This document shows, piece by piece, positions 27,515 through 37,419 of a stretch of DNA of 64,000 nt. How positions within the stretch are numbered: the first letter of the stretch is position 1; each line of letters starts with the position of its first letter. The notes under the pieces are model-generated. The model was not told where the DNA came from. It saw nothing but the letters and a program-made list of their open reading frames with translations, and ran no database searches. The DNA is taken from assembly GCF_003668995.1 (NCBI RefSeq), contig NZ_CP033068.1, positions 1,240,001 to 1,304,000 of the forward strand, read 5' to 3'. The translations under genes were made by a program, and so were the position numbers. The DNA is from Flavobacterium sp. 140616W15 (GTDB taxonomy: Bacteria > Bacteroidota > Bacteroidia > Flavobacteriales > Flavobacteriaceae).

Positions 27515-28603
27515 ATGGAAGAAAGTTTAAAAAATTATGAGAAAAGTATAGATAAAAAACATGGTTTTGGTTGGACACCAAAATATGAAGAAGAATTTAG
27601 AACTAACTTAAATGAGAAAGTATTTGTATCAATTGCTGAAAAAACATTTGAGAAGCTAAATTGGGATTTAGTTTATAAAGAAGACAAAGTCATTGAAGCT
27701 AAAAGAAAAGAAAGCAATTTTGGAGTTGAAAAATGGACTGAAGCTATTTCAATTAATTTTAGTCATGGAAAAATTATTGTAAAAAGTGAATCTTTAGGAA
27801 ATGAAATTTGGGATAACGGTAAAAATTCAAAAAGAGTTAAACTATTTATCCATGCTTTTAAAGAGATTGAAAAAAGTTTTGACAGAGAATCACTTGAAAG
27901 GCTAGAAGTTGAAATTGATAGAAAAAATAATTGGGATGATTATTTAATCCCTGAAAATCTTTCTAGACCCAATGAAATAAAAAAAGCAAATTTTACAATT
28001 CTATTAATTGGTGGTTTTTTGATTTCTGTCGTATTAGCTTTTATTCTGGCTCAAATATCTGTAATCGGAATGTATGTTATTGTTTTAGTTGAATATGGAG
28101 TTGCCTTAGCAATTGCTTTTTCATTAAAATGGTTAATAGAAATTTCTAATTTTACGGAATTGAATAAACTTAGATATTTACTTATTGGAATAATTATTTT
28201 AACATATTTATTGAATCAATATTTTCAATATGAAATAATTATAAGAGAAAATAATTATGACAGAATAGGTTTTTTAGAGTTCATTAAACTTCGTTTAGAG
28301 GAAGGGTTAATTATTAAAAAAACAAATACAGGTTGGATTGGATTAGTAATTAGTTGGATTTTACAATTTGTGATTACTTATTATATTGCCTTATTAAGGT
28401 TGATTTCTAATGTTGCATCATATCAATTGAGAAGAGTTCCTGTAGATGTTATTGATTTCGCTTTTTATCATTTTGTGAAAAATAAAACAGAAGGAGAAGT
28501 TAGAAAAGAATTATCTCAAAAAGGTTGGACTGTCAGACAAAATCAAGATGAGGTTTTTGAAGCCATTAATGCACTTAGCGAACTTAAACAATTAAATAGA
28601 TAA
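27515..28603 (+). CDS. Hypothetical protein with cytoplasmic N-terminal domain and membrane helices
   Basis: A 362-residue protein. Residues ~1-150 are charged and likely soluble (FEKLNWDLVYKEDKVIEAKR and NFSHGKIIVKSESLGNEIWD suggest a small alpha/beta domain). Residues ~155-305 hold about five transmembrane segments. The last ~50 residues (KNKTEGEVRKELSQKGW) are soluble again. I do not recognise a family. The start is the ATG at 27515 and not the TTG just upstream. Confidence 0.65.
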   Translation: MEESLKNYEKSIDKKHGFGWTPKYEEEFRTNLNEKVFVSIAEKTFEKLNWDLVYKEDKVIEAKRKESNFGVEKWTEAISINFSHGKIIVKSESLGNEIWDNGKNSKRVKLFIHAFKEIEKSFDRESLERLEVEIDRKNNWDDYLIPENLSRPNEIKKANFTILLIGGFLISVVLAFILAQISVIGMYVIVLVEYGVALAIAFSLKWLIEISNFTELNKLRYLLIGIIILTYLLNQYFQYEIIIRENNYDRIGFLEFIKLRLEEGLIIKKTNTGWIGLVISWILQFVITYYIALLRLISNVASYQLRRVPVDVIDFAFYHFVKNKTEGEVRKELSQKGWTVRQNQDEVFEAINALSELKQLNR

Positions 28604-28716
28604 AATAAATAATGAATTTTAGTAATAGTATTGTTCGAGTAAAAATGCTTGATATAGAGTTAAATAGACTTTTAAAAAAAGTAAAGATTCGTTGTGTTAA
28701 ACCATAATTATTTTAA

Positions 28717-29055
28717 ATGAAAGTTATAACAACAATTATTAAATACCTAATATGGCTTCTTTTAAGTATATTTTCAGGAATGGGATGGATGAGAATAGAA
28801 CTTGGAAAACCGATTATAGCAACAGGTTTTTTTTCCATACTTAATGGATTAGATGAATTTATAATAGTTTGGATAGGTGGATTTATTGGAGTGATTTCTT
28901 TTATTCCGTTTGTATTAATAGACATATGTTACATTAAAATAAAAATACAAACTAAACTAAATCAAAATATTATGAGAATTTTTACTATTCTTGTTTTAAG
29001 CGCAATAGTTACATTAATTCATTATATTTTAGAATTCGGACTAAATTGGATATAA
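28717..29055 (+). CDS. Small membrane protein
   Basis: A 112-residue protein with three or four hydrophobic segments (ITTIIKYLIWLLLSIFSGMG, FIIVWIGGFIGVISFIPFVL, IFTILVLSAIVTLIHYILEF). No family recognised. It stands alone, 114 bases after the previous gene. Confidence 0.55.
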   Translation: MKVITTIIKYLIWLLLSIFSGMGWMRIELGKPIIATGFFSILNGLDEFIIVWIGGFIGVISFIPFVLIDICYIKIKIQTKLNQNIMRIFTILVLSAIVTLIHYILEFGLNWI

Positions 29056-29243
29056 GTTTGGTTTTCACTCGTTTCAAAATTTTAGCGAAAATGAAATAGA
29101 ATTAAGATAGATAAGTTTGTAAAGTCATTGCTTAAACTCTCATAATTTGAGGTATGCTTAATTGTGACAAGAGGCTGAAAAGGGATTATGAGGAGTTTTT
29201 AGTTCTGGTATAAATACGGGGACATAAAAAGAAATAAATAATT

Positions 29244-30164
29244 ATGAAAAAAACACTTGTTTTGATAATTCTAAGCGGCCTTATTTTATCTTTTTGTATT
29301 CTTAAGCCTGCAAATAATAGATCAGATTATTCATTGGTATTTGTAAAGGAGATTTATATTGATAGGGGTAACAATGAAGACGAAAAGGATATTAGAAATT
29401 CGATAGGTATTTTTCCTAAAAATAATGATACTATAACTGTTTATCAATTGAATCCTGACTTGACCGAAAAAGCACAAAAATTTTCTTATTGGGTTAAAAA
29501 TAAAAACAATAATTCAATTGTATTTAAATGTACCGAATCTGAAGAAAGTATAACAGTCGTTTTCGATAAAAATAATACAGTTATAGTTGAAAATGATGTA
29601 TATACTCTCAATAATGAATATCATAAATTTTTAAAACAAAAAATACTGCTAGAAAATTCAGTTTTAGATTTAGCATATTTTTTAAAAGATGGATATGGAG
29701 ATTATTCACAATCACTTGAGCCATTAAATAAAAATTGGAGAAATCAGAAAGAAAATAATACACATAGAATAATTAGTGCAAAAATTAAAAATAAAAATTT
29801 TCAAACTGATAATCAATTTTTCAATTACTCTATCCATTATATGTATGATAACAAGGGGAAATTATTAAGTATTTTAGGTGGAAATAGATATAATAAAAAG
29901 TTTCTATTAGAGAATAAGCATTTTACAAAATGGGCTATAGAAAATGTTGTAAATGAACGAAGTAATTCAGAAAGTATATCGTTTATAAATAAAAAAACAT
30001 TATTTGATTCTATATCGGGAAGTTGGACTCAAAATTCTACAGGAAGAACATCCTATTTTTTAAAGTATCAATCTGAACTGAAACATGTAGATGTTACTAA
30101 GAGACCTAATCAGCTAGAAGAAATAATTCAATTATTAAATCTAAAAAAAGAAGATTTTGAATAA
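29244..30164 (+). CDS. Putative lipoprotein, unknown function
   Basis: A 306-residue protein with an N-terminal hydrophobic segment ending in Cys19 (LILSFC), a possible though not ideal lipobox. The rest is hydrophilic, rich in Asn and Lys. A run such as YSIHYMYDNKGKLLSILGGN suggests beta structure. No family recognised. Confidence 0.6.
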   Translation: MKKTLVLIILSGLILSFCILKPANNRSDYSLVFVKEIYIDRGNNEDEKDIRNSIGIFPKNNDTITVYQLNPDLTEKAQKFSYWVKNKNNNSIVFKCTESEESITVVFDKNNTVIVENDVYTLNNEYHKFLKQKILLENSVLDLAYFLKDGYGDYSQSLEPLNKNWRNQKENNTHRIISAKIKNKNFQTDNQFFNYSIHYMYDNKGKLLSILGGNRYNKKFLLENKHFTKWAIENVVNERSNSESISFINKKTLFDSISGSWTQNSTGRTSYFLKYQSELKHVDVTKRPNQLEEIIQLLNLKKEDFE

Positions 30165-30220
30165 AAGTTATTATAAGCATTACAAAAAGGAGTACAATTG
30201 GATAACGAATAAATAACGAA

Positions 30221-30427
30221 ATGAAAAAAGAAAAAACTTTTTCAGAACATTTATTAAAAGCAATTGTAGTTGCAATAGGTGTTGCTTTGTTTGGTGCTGT
30301 ATTTGTAGTTGCTGCATTCAAGGATTTATATGCCGGGTATGTCGCTTTATTCGTTTTTGGGAGCCTATTTTTTGGAACAATATTTTTTATTTTATTTATA
30401 TATTCTTTAGATCTATACAGAAACTAA
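30221..30427 (+). CDS. Small membrane protein, possibly the N-terminal part of the next gene
   Basis: 68 residues with two transmembrane segments. At its stop, the -1 frame continues without interruption into the next coding region, passing a third hydrophobic segment (FFGSITVLGSIIIIATC). The next gene has no good start codon for that segment. One missing A near 30421 would explain both observations and give a ~411-residue protein. Confidence 0.5.
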   Translation: MKKEKTFSEHLLKAIVVAIGVALFGAVFVVAAFKDLYAGYVALFVFGSLFFGTIFFILFIYSLDLYRN

Positions 30428-30594
30428 AATGGTTTTTTGGTAGTATTACTGTTTTAGGATCTATAATTATTATAGCGACTTGCAACCTTGATATTTATTT
30501 TAAAAATTTATTTAATAATACATCATTACCTCCCGAATATAATGAATATCAAGATTTAGAAAGTAAAGCTGTTTTACAGTTTAAGAACAAAAAA

Positions 30595-31455
30595 ATGAGA
30601 CTTTTACTTGATTGTGATAAGGATTTGGAACAGTATATGACTATTCAAAATAATTTAATAGTAGGAGCCTCCGATTGCAAATTACTTAATGAAGGACGAA
30701 TAAGTGGTAAAATATATTATAAATTTGATAGTCTCGGTAATATTACAGCAAAATATAAACCATCTGAAAGTGATGAGATTTTTTTTGAAGGATATCTGAT
30801 TAATGTTGATGAAAATTATTATAGAACCTGGGCTTTAGATGGGGATACCTTAAAACGCAAAATTAAAACATACAACGAGAATTTTAATTTAGATACAATA
30901 AAACAAAGCGACTTCGTTAGAAAAATTTATGAAAAAGCAGATTTTATATTTTCAACTGATTGTTATATAAGTACGAATACATCCCTTAAAAAATTCCAAA
31001 AAGTAATATTTTGGGATAATAATAAATGGAATGCATTTTATGATGATAGAAAAACTCATCAAGTTTTTAAAAGTAAAGGTGTAGTAGCTAATCGTTTGGT
31101 AATAAGTGATTCAACAGTTAAGAATGTATTGGGGACACATTATATTGAAGATATTCAGTACAAGTATTTTCAAAAGTCAAAGTTGAGGCGCTATAATTCT
31201 GGAAGGGAATTTTGGGAAGGTTTTTTATATACTAATATTGTTATTGGGAATGACACCTTAAAAATTAAGAAATTTTTTTTTATAGATAGTGATGGAAGTA
31301 AAAAGAATATAAAAATTAATGGGAAAGCTGTTAGAGATTCATTATTTAAAGTCTTAAAGAATGTACCTTATTACTATTATAGTAACCCAAATAATAAATA
31401 TCAATTGTTTACAGATGAACCCTTTAAATTGTATGTAATAAAAAATTCTGTATAA
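30595..31455 (+). CDS. Hypothetical protein, likely periplasmic; start uncertain
   Basis: 286 residues from the first ATG, but the frame is open upstream to about 30424 and encodes a hydrophobic segment ending IIATCNLD. The true N terminus is therefore probably further upstream or shared with the preceding small ORF. The body is Lys/Asn/Tyr-rich with no recognised domain; segments such as KIYYKFDSLGNITAKYKPSE suggest beta hairpins. Confidence 0.55.
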   Translation: MRLLLDCDKDLEQYMTIQNNLIVGASDCKLLNEGRISGKIYYKFDSLGNITAKYKPSESDEIFFEGYLINVDENYYRTWALDGDTLKRKIKTYNENFNLDTIKQSDFVRKIYEKADFIFSTDCYISTNTSLKKFQKVIFWDNNKWNAFYDDRKTHQVFKSKGVVANRLVISDSTVKNVLGTHYIEDIQYKYFQKSKLRRYNSGREFWEGFLYTNIVIGNDTLKIKKFFFIDSDGSKKNIKINGKAVRDSLFKVLKNVPYYYYSNPNNKYQLFTDEPFKLYVIKNSV

Positions 31456-31596
31456 AAATAAGATAAACAAAAATAGAAGTTAATTAAATAAGTAAAATTA
31501 AAGATTGAAAAAGAGTGATATTAGAAAATCATTTGTGTATAAAGAAAGTACAACTAAAAGTCAATCTAATATTTGTTAAAACAAAACAGTAGCCTA

Positions 31597-31788
31597 ATGA
31601 ATAAAAATGATATTATAAATATAAAATCAATAATAATTGGGGCAATTATTTCATTGATTATTACAAGCTGTATTTTTTCAAAAGGCTTTATAAGTTTTGG
31701 AGCAGCAGTTGTAGCTTTAGTTCTTTTTTTTGTATTCTTTATCTTGTCTTTTATAATCGTCAGACTTATTTTGAAGGCAAAAGGATAA
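31597..31788 (+). CDS. Small two-helix membrane protein
   Basis: A 63-residue protein from ATG 31597 with two hydrophobic segments (SIIIGAIISLIITSCIF and AAVVALVLFFVFFILSFIIV) and a basic end. No family recognised. I rejected the upstream TTG start. Confidence 0.45.
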   Translation: MNKNDIINIKSIIIGAIISLIITSCIFSKGFISFGAAVVALVLFFVFFILSFIIVRLILKAKG

Positions 31789-31899
31789 GATCATTGATTA
31801 GATGTTAATGATTGGAATGGGCATAAAACATTATGGAATTTGGCGTTTTTATAAAGAATGTATTAAACAATAAGAACAATACATTGTGAAAAAAATTAA

Positions 31900-32466
31900 A
31901 TGATGAATTTAAACATATTCAAGATTATAATACTATATCTTTTTGTTTCCTGTAAAAGTTATCATGTTGAAAATAGATATGAAGATAATCATGATGGCAT
32001 TAACTACATAACAAAGGACTTTCAGTATTTAAAAATCGGTAAAAAATCTGGGATGTATATATATCCTAAATTAAATTTCATGTATACTTTAAAAAAAGGA
32101 AAGTTAGATGGGGAGATGAGTTTTATTAAACAAAAAGATACGTTGTATTTCTGCCATTATGATAAAAATAAACCTGTTGGCAAGTATATTAATAAATTAT
32201 ATTTAGAAAAAAATAGCACTTATCGTCTTATAATGACTATGAATCCTGCGATTATTATTGATGGAGAAGGAGTATTTAACACTAATCATAACAAAGAAGG
32301 TTATTGGAAAGAATATAATGGAATTTGTTTTAAAGATGGAAATTATGCCAATGGTTTGAGAAATGGCTTGTGGAAAGAAGATTGCTTTAATGACGCAGGG
32401 ACTTATGAAGACAAAAAAAATGTTATTTATAAAAATGATTCAATAGTTAGTTTTATAGAGAATTAA
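31900..32466 (+). CDS. Lipoprotein with MORN-like repeats
   Basis: A 188-residue protein with a short signal peptide and lipobox (LFVSC, Cys18). Two MORN-variant motifs are visible: KKGKLDGEMSFIKQKDTLYF and ANGLRNGLWKEDCFNDAGTY, like the YwqK family often annotated as antitoxins. In the cell these are outer-surface or periplasmic lipoproteins of unknown role. It lies in a run of small exported proteins with similar repeats. Confidence 0.65.
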   Translation: MMNLNIFKIIILYLFVSCKSYHVENRYEDNHDGINYITKDFQYLKIGKKSGMYIYPKLNFMYTLKKGKLDGEMSFIKQKDTLYFCHYDKNKPVGKYINKLYLEKNSTYRLIMTMNPAIIIDGEGVFNTNHNKEGYWKEYNGICFKDGNYANGLRNGLWKEDCFNDAGTYEDKKNVIYKNDSIVSFIEN

Positions 32467-32684
32467 GCTCTTTATGTGATTACAAGAATAAATACTAAAT
32501 CAAATTAGGATATAAAAAAGTACGAGAAAAGCTCAAAATGTATATAAAGATATTTAATAAAAATCTACATTAAATTTTATGGGGTATTCATCCAAAAGAA
32601 ATATCTATACTAAATGGCAATGGAAGATTATGCAAAATGATGTGAAATTATATTATGGTTTTATAATCGAAAATAAATAGTAGT

Positions 32685-33665
32685 ATGAAAATATCAATTA
32701 TTTTAATTTTTAATTTTTTGTTCTTTCTTAATTCTTTTGCACAGCAAAAATTTGAAAGACCTCCAAAAGCAGGCAAAGAGAAAACAGCTATAATTAAAAA
32801 TATTTTACCTAATAAAAAAGGACATCTAATATTAAATTTTGAAGAGTTACAACAAAATGAAGATAATTTGTATTGTTATCTATTTGATAGTGAGTGTGAT
32901 ATAATTGATGGAAAAACAACTCTTTACTCATACTACTTAACTTCAGGAAATGACACTCCAACATCTATTCAATATAATTTTGCAGAAGGTGAGTTTTTGG
33001 AAGGGAAATATCAAGGAATTTGGAAGTATTATCACAAGAATGGAAAGATAATAAAAAAAGAAAAATGGAATAATGGTAAACTTATTTATAGAAAGGAATA
33101 TAAACTTGATACTTGTGATAATTTTGAAGAATATAAATTTTCTAATATAAACCTCTCAGGATATAATTCGGTAAAGCAGTTTAAAAAAGATTTTTTATTG
33201 AAATCAGGAAAATTAACTTGTAGAAATGGAGTTATTAAAAGTATGAGATTAGTATTTCACGATGAAACAACTATTCAATTTATACATATTAATAACGGAC
33301 TTGTGGAAAGTCATGAAATTCAAATCATTAATGATCTTATCCCCTCAGGAAAAAGTTATTATTATGATAAAGAGGGTAATATAAAGAGGATCTCTGAACT
33401 AGAAAATGAGTTTTCAAAAGGGAATGGCTATTATATAGATTACTATTATCCCAAAAATGAAAAGAGTAGTGGAGTTATAACAACGCCTATTTTGAAATCC
33501 GAAGGCGAGGTTGAAAATAATTTTAAGATTGGAAAATGGAAGTATTATAATAAAAGTGGATCAATAGAGAGTACGAAAACATATACTCTAAAAGATTCAG
33601 TTGACGTTCGCTTTCCGTATTGCATTTTTAATAAAAAAGAACCTTGTTATTCCGAAAAGGGATAA
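32685..33665 (+). CDS. Exported MORN-like repeat protein, copy 1
   Basis: A 326-residue protein with a cleavable signal peptide ending ...FAQ. MORN-variant motifs occur in the middle (EGKYQGIWKYYHKNGKIIKK) and at the end (VENNFKIGKWKYYNKSGSIE), followed by a Cys-containing tail (FPYCIFNKKEPCYSEK) that is nearly identical in the protein at 34189-34911. MORN_2 proteins of the YwqK type have no settled function. The shared C terminus marks a local duplication. Confidence 0.7.
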   Translation: MKISIILIFNFLFFLNSFAQQKFERPPKAGKEKTAIIKNILPNKKGHLILNFEELQQNEDNLYCYLFDSECDIIDGKTTLYSYYLTSGNDTPTSIQYNFAEGEFLEGKYQGIWKYYHKNGKIIKKEKWNNGKLIYRKEYKLDTCDNFEEYKFSNINLSGYNSVKQFKKDFLLKSGKLTCRNGVIKSMRLVFHDETTIQFIHINNGLVESHEIQIINDLIPSGKSYYYDKEGNIKRISELENEFSKGNGYYIDYYYPKNEKSSGVITTPILKSEGEVENNFKIGKWKYYNKSGSIESTKTYTLKDSVDVRFPYCIFNKKEPCYSEKG

Positions 33666-33699
33666 ATATTCTTAGATTGTTATGCTAGACCAAAATAAA

Positions 33700-34053
33700 A
33701 TGAAAAAAAATAATCTATTATTATTACTATTATTATTTGTGTCATGTGCCAGGGATACTCAAAGAGTAGAGATGAAATGTTATGTATATGACTCCATTTC
33801 CAAAACTCCAATTGAAAATGTAGAAGTGATACAGTTATTAGATGGAGAGCATGTAGTTGTTGCTATATCTTCTATAAAGGGTTACTTTGAGGTATGTAAA
33901 CAAACCAAAGTAAGTTTAGGAATGGCATCTCATAATCTGGCAAATTTAATTCTTTTAAAAAATAAAAATTATCTGACAGATACTATTGAAGTATACGGTA
34001 ATTCAAATGATTTATATAAAAAAGACTCAATATTCATGAAAAGATTAAACTAA
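33700..34053 (+). CDS. Small lipoprotein with carboxypeptidase-regulatory-like fold
   Basis: A 117-residue protein from ATG 33700. The signal peptide is MKKNNLLLLLLLFVSC with a clear lipobox. The mature part MKCYVYDSISKTPIENVEVI followed by ISSIKGYFEV resembles a CarboxypepD_reg / CnaB-like beta sandwich. I preferred ATG 33700 over 33682 because the signal peptide starts there. It lies between two MORN-like paralogues. Confidence 0.62.
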   Translation: MKKNNLLLLLLLFVSCARDTQRVEMKCYVYDSISKTPIENVEVIQLLDGEHVVVAISSIKGYFEVCKQTKVSLGMASHNLANLILLKNKNYLTDTIEVYGNSNDLYKKDSIFMKRLN

Positions 34054-34188
34054 AAAAGAAATAATCTGAAGAGACTATGAGGTTTTGAGGTAGATAAATC
34101 AGATCGAAGGCTGAAAATAAAGCTTTAACTTTTAATAGATATCAATGAGAAATTATGGAGAAATAAGCTAAAAACATATATCATTAAA

Positions 34189-34911
34189 ATGAAAAAACTA
34201 TTTTCAATAATTATAACCAATTTATTGTTTGCAACTTGTATTGCGCAAAAAAAACAGATACCTCAAAAACCAGTTTCGATATCTATTCCAAAACCAGACT
34301 ATAAAACAGCTTGCGGAAATTCAGGAATCAAATTTAAGAAAACAGATAGTTGGTATAATGATAAAAACATGACGACAATAAGAAACTATGATTCTAAACA
34401 TTCCAAAAGTATTGAAGTTGTTAAGAAACAATATAGTATGAAGAATGGAGTACTATATTATGAAAACAAAGAAATTGATAGCCTTCAAATTTTTTATCGC
34501 CAAAATGAAGATATTGATTATATCGTTTATGTTATTAACGGAAAACCAATGGGTTATACAATAAATGTAAATAACAATCCTCGTCCCAATATGTATTCTG
34601 TTTCTTATAATGATGAAGGTGACATACAATATGATTTTATTAAAGAAAACGTTTTACTTTTAAAAGGAAATGGTATTTTGAAAAACTATTATTATAGTCA
34701 ATGGAATGGGAAGACTCAGGATTATTCACTAGAAGTTTTAAAAGAAGAAGGTGAGGTTAGAAATAATTTTAAGATTGGAGAATGGAAGTATTATAATAAA
34801 GATGGATCAATAGACAGTACGAAAACATATACTCTAAAAGATTCGGTAGATGTTCGTTTTCCACATTGCATTTTTAATAAAAAAGAACCTTGTTATTCTG
34901 AAAAGAAATAA
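34189..34911 (+). CDS. Exported MORN-like repeat protein, copy 2
   Basis: A 240-residue protein with signal peptide (LLFATCIAQ). Its last ~55 residues (EVRNNFKIGEWKYYNKDGSI to the Cys-containing tail) are almost identical to those of the protein at 32685-33665, at both protein and DNA level, while the N-terminal parts differ. This is a partial duplication or recombination with a conserved 3' end. Confidence 0.7.
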   Translation: MKKLFSIIITNLLFATCIAQKKQIPQKPVSISIPKPDYKTACGNSGIKFKKTDSWYNDKNMTTIRNYDSKHSKSIEVVKKQYSMKNGVLYYENKEIDSLQIFYRQNEDIDYIVYVINGKPMGYTINVNNNPRPNMYSVSYNDEGDIQYDFIKENVLLLKGNGILKNYYYSQWNGKTQDYSLEVLKEEGEVRNNFKIGEWKYYNKDGSIDSTKTYTLKDSVDVRFPHCIFNKKEPCYSEKK

Positions 34912-34945
34912 GTCCTACTTTTAAAAAAAATATTGAGTACACAGA

Positions 34946-35224
34946 ATGAATAAATTAATGATTTTTCCAATAATAATAGCCGTAGTTCAATTAGGGAGTT
35001 TTGGACATTTATATTATGTCCATAAACATGAGAGTGGACAATTTCCTGCTGATTTTATTGAATTGAATATTTTGGCTATTTGTAATATAGGAGTATTAAT
35101 TTTAGCTTACTTTTTCTATTTTAAAGCACATATTAAGTTGGGTATATGGTTAGTTCCTATTTTATTTTCTGTCATTACAATTACCCTATTAATTGTTTTA
35201 TATATGATAATGTGGATTAATTAG
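34946..35224 (+). CDS. Small membrane protein
   Basis: A 92-residue protein with three hydrophobic segments (MIFPIIIAVVQLGSFGHLYY, ILAICNIGVLILAYFFYF, LVPILFSVITITLLIVLYMI). No family recognised. It follows the second MORN-like gene by 34 bases and may be co-transcribed. Confidence 0.5.
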   Translation: MNKLMIFPIIIAVVQLGSFGHLYYVHKHESGQFPADFIELNILAICNIGVLILAYFFYFKAHIKLGIWLVPILFSVITITLLIVLYMIMWIN

Positions 35225-35282
35225 TTTATAAAAGATTAGATACACAAAAAATATAATAAAAGTTTCAGTTACAATAGAGATT

Positions 35283-36074
35283 TTAAGCTCCTAAAAATTC
35301 GTTAGGTCTTTTATTTAGTATCTGAAAAAAACTAGAACTAAATGCTTGAAGGCTTTTGTAACCTACAAGATACGCTACCTGCGATACAGTATATTTTCCA
35401 CTACTTAAAAATTCAATACCTTTTATGATTCGTACTAACTGTATGTACTTAGAAATTGTAATTGTTGTTTCTTTCTTAAATATCCTTTCTAAGGATCGTA
35501 ATGACATATTGTAGTTTTCGGCTATTGTAGTCACTTGCAAATCATTTCCAATATTATCAATAATAAAATTGCTTATTTGTAATAATCGTTCATCATTGGG
35601 AATAACGATATTTAAAGTCATTGCATCTTTAAAGAAACTAGGTAATCCTACAAAAATGGCATTTAGAAATGCTTCTTCCTCAATAGAGTATTGTTCTATT
35701 TTGCTCCACTTAGATGAATAGGATATAATCTCCCGAAGTACGGGGGGAACAGAAAAGATTCTTAATTTATCATAAAATACATTTCCCGAGTCAATGGAAT
35801 AAAAAATGGTTCTCAGATTTATATTATCAGAAACAGTTGTTGTTCTGTGAGATAGATTAGAAGGTATCCATGCCGCATGATTTTGAGGTAGGAGGTAGAT
35901 GCGTCCATTAATATGAAGGTATTGAAAACCTTTTTCTACATAAACAAGTTGTGCTCTTTTATGGAAATGCTCTTTGGTATCGTGTTTCCAATTGTCTTCA
36001 AACCAAACATAGGCTTTTTTGACAATGCGATCTACTAATTCGTTCGGTGTTTCAGAATGTATGGCAAAATCCAT
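35283..36074 (-). CDS. AraC-family regulator, NimR-like
   Basis: A 263-residue regulator with an N-terminal cupin-type sensor (EHFHKRAQLVYVEKGFQYLH, PQNHAAWIPSNLSH) and a C-terminal double helix-turn-helix (TTIAENYNMSLRSLERIFKK, VSQVAYLVGYKSLQAFSSSF). It is divergent from a CynX/NimT-type exporter, 77 bases away. In E. coli the AraC regulator NimR represses its divergent exporter NimT, and this pair has the same layout, so local control of the exporter is the best guess. Confidence 0.85.
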   Translation of the reverse strand: MDFAIHSETPNELVDRIVKKAYVWFEDNWKHDTKEHFHKRAQLVYVEKGFQYLHINGRIYLLPQNHAAWIPSNLSHRTTTVSDNINLRTIFYSIDSGNVFYDKLRIFSVPPVLREIISYSSKWSKIEQYSIEEEAFLNAIFVGLPSFFKDAMTLNIVIPNDERLLQISNFIIDNIGNDLQVTTIAENYNMSLRSLERIFKKETTITISKYIQLVRIIKGIEFLSSGKYTVSQVAYLVGYKSLQAFSSSFFQILNKRPNEFLGA

Positions 36075-36101
36075 TTAGTGTCGTTTTAGATTAAACATAT
36101 G

Positions 36102-36135
36102 GCAAATTTAATTATAATACTCATTTTAAATTTGC
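36102..36135. promoter_or_regulatory. Divergent promoter pair formed by an inverted repeat
   Basis: GCAAATTTAA (36102-36111) and TTAAATTTGC (36126-36135) are perfect inverted repeats 14 bases apart. Each arm contains TAAATTTG, a match to the -7 consensus, pointing left toward the AraC gene and right toward the MFS gene. Confidence 0.6.
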
Positions 36136-36151
36136 AACAGTAAAAAATATT

Positions 36152-37357
36152 ATGAATACACATAAAAAAAACTGGAATAGTAAGACGAAATTCTGTTTTG
36201 AAATCTTACTTCCTTTTATCGGAATCCTATTTGTTGCAGCCACATTGCGTGCACCATTATCAACTCTTGGTCCAGTACTAACTGAAATAAGTAAGTCGCT
36301 AAATCTTTCTAATAGCGAAGCTGGATTACTGACTACTATACCATTAATGGCGTTTGCTTTTTTATCAATTTTTGTAGGACAACTATCTAGAAAACTTAGT
36401 ATAGAGAAGTTTTTGTTGTTCTCAATTGTACTTTTAATAGCTGGATTATATATTAGAGTAATGGGAACCGTTTTCACATTATTTCTAGGGTCTGCCATAC
36501 TTGGTATAGCAATATGTATTGGAAATGTTTTGGTACCGGGATATATAAAGAAAACTTTCCCTAATAAATCAGGAATGGTAATCGGCTTTTATTCTGTTTC
36601 TATGAATCTTACCGCAGCACTTGCCTCTGGTTTTAGTATAGCAATTGGTAAATTAAGTGGTCTAGGCTGGAAAGGTTCTTTAGGAATATGGATTTGGGTT
36701 GCAGTGTTTTCTTTTTTGATATGGCTGCCTATTGCATTAAAAAAAACTGAAATAGCTGAAACTCAAAAAATGATAAAAAGTAATCTAAATATTTTTAAAT
36801 CTCCATTGGCATGGCAAATTAGCATCTTCATGGGGCTACAATCGTTAATGTATTATTCTCTTGTGACTTGGCTTCCGATGTTACTGCAAGATTTTGGTAT
36901 GCTAAAAGAAGAAAGCGGATGGGTTTTGTCTTTTATGCAGATGGCAATGCTTCCTCTAACTTTTCTGGGGCCAATTATTGCGTCTAAACTTTCCAATCAG
37001 AAAAGCTTGGTTTTAGTTGTTGCTGCAGGAATGTTTATCAGTGTGTTACTAATAGTATTCTTTCAGTTGCAATACATCTATACTTCAGTTATACTCTTCG
37101 GAATATCTTCAGGTCTATCTTTTAGTTTATCGATGATGTTTTTTGTACTTCGTACAACAGATAGTCATGCTGCTACAAAAATATCAGGAATGGCACAATC
37201 GGTAGGGTATTTATTAGCAGCATTTGGACCTCCAATATTTGGTAAGCTATATGAATATGGAAATACATGGAATCTTTCCTTATATTTTCTTTTAGTAGTT
37301 GTACTTATAATGTTGGCAGTAGGTTTGAAGGCGGCAAGAAACCGACTGATAAATTAA
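36152..37357 (+). CDS. MFS exporter, CynX/NimT family
   Basis: A 401-residue protein with twelve predicted transmembrane segments. The family landmark APLSTLGPVLTEISKSLNLS comes early, followed by GLLTTIPLMAFAFLS, GNVLVPGYIKKTFPNKSGMV and a second-half GPIIASKLSNQKSLVL. CynX/NimT members transport cyanate or export 2-nitroimidazole-type compounds. The substrate here is unknown. The divergent AraC regulator supports an inducible efflux role. Confidence 0.88.
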   Translation: MNTHKKNWNSKTKFCFEILLPFIGILFVAATLRAPLSTLGPVLTEISKSLNLSNSEAGLLTTIPLMAFAFLSIFVGQLSRKLSIEKFLLFSIVLLIAGLYIRVMGTVFTLFLGSAILGIAICIGNVLVPGYIKKTFPNKSGMVIGFYSVSMNLTAALASGFSIAIGKLSGLGWKGSLGIWIWVAVFSFLIWLPIALKKTEIAETQKMIKSNLNIFKSPLAWQISIFMGLQSLMYYSLVTWLPMLLQDFGMLKEESGWVLSFMQMAMLPLTFLGPIIASKLSNQKSLVLVVAAGMFISVLLIVFFQLQYIYTSVILFGISSGLSFSLSMMFFVLRTTDSHAATKISGMAQSVGYLLAAFGPPIFGKLYEYGNTWNLSLYFLLVVVLIMLAVGLKAARNRLIN

Positions 37358-37419
37358 TACTAATTCAACATATTTATACATAAATGTATAAGCAGATTTA
37401 ACTTTTATTTCCATAAAAA

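Noticed and set aside
32580..32681. Possible 33-codon ORF upstream of the MORN-like gene
   Set aside because: Short and unrecognisable, with no spacing or composition evidence for translation.
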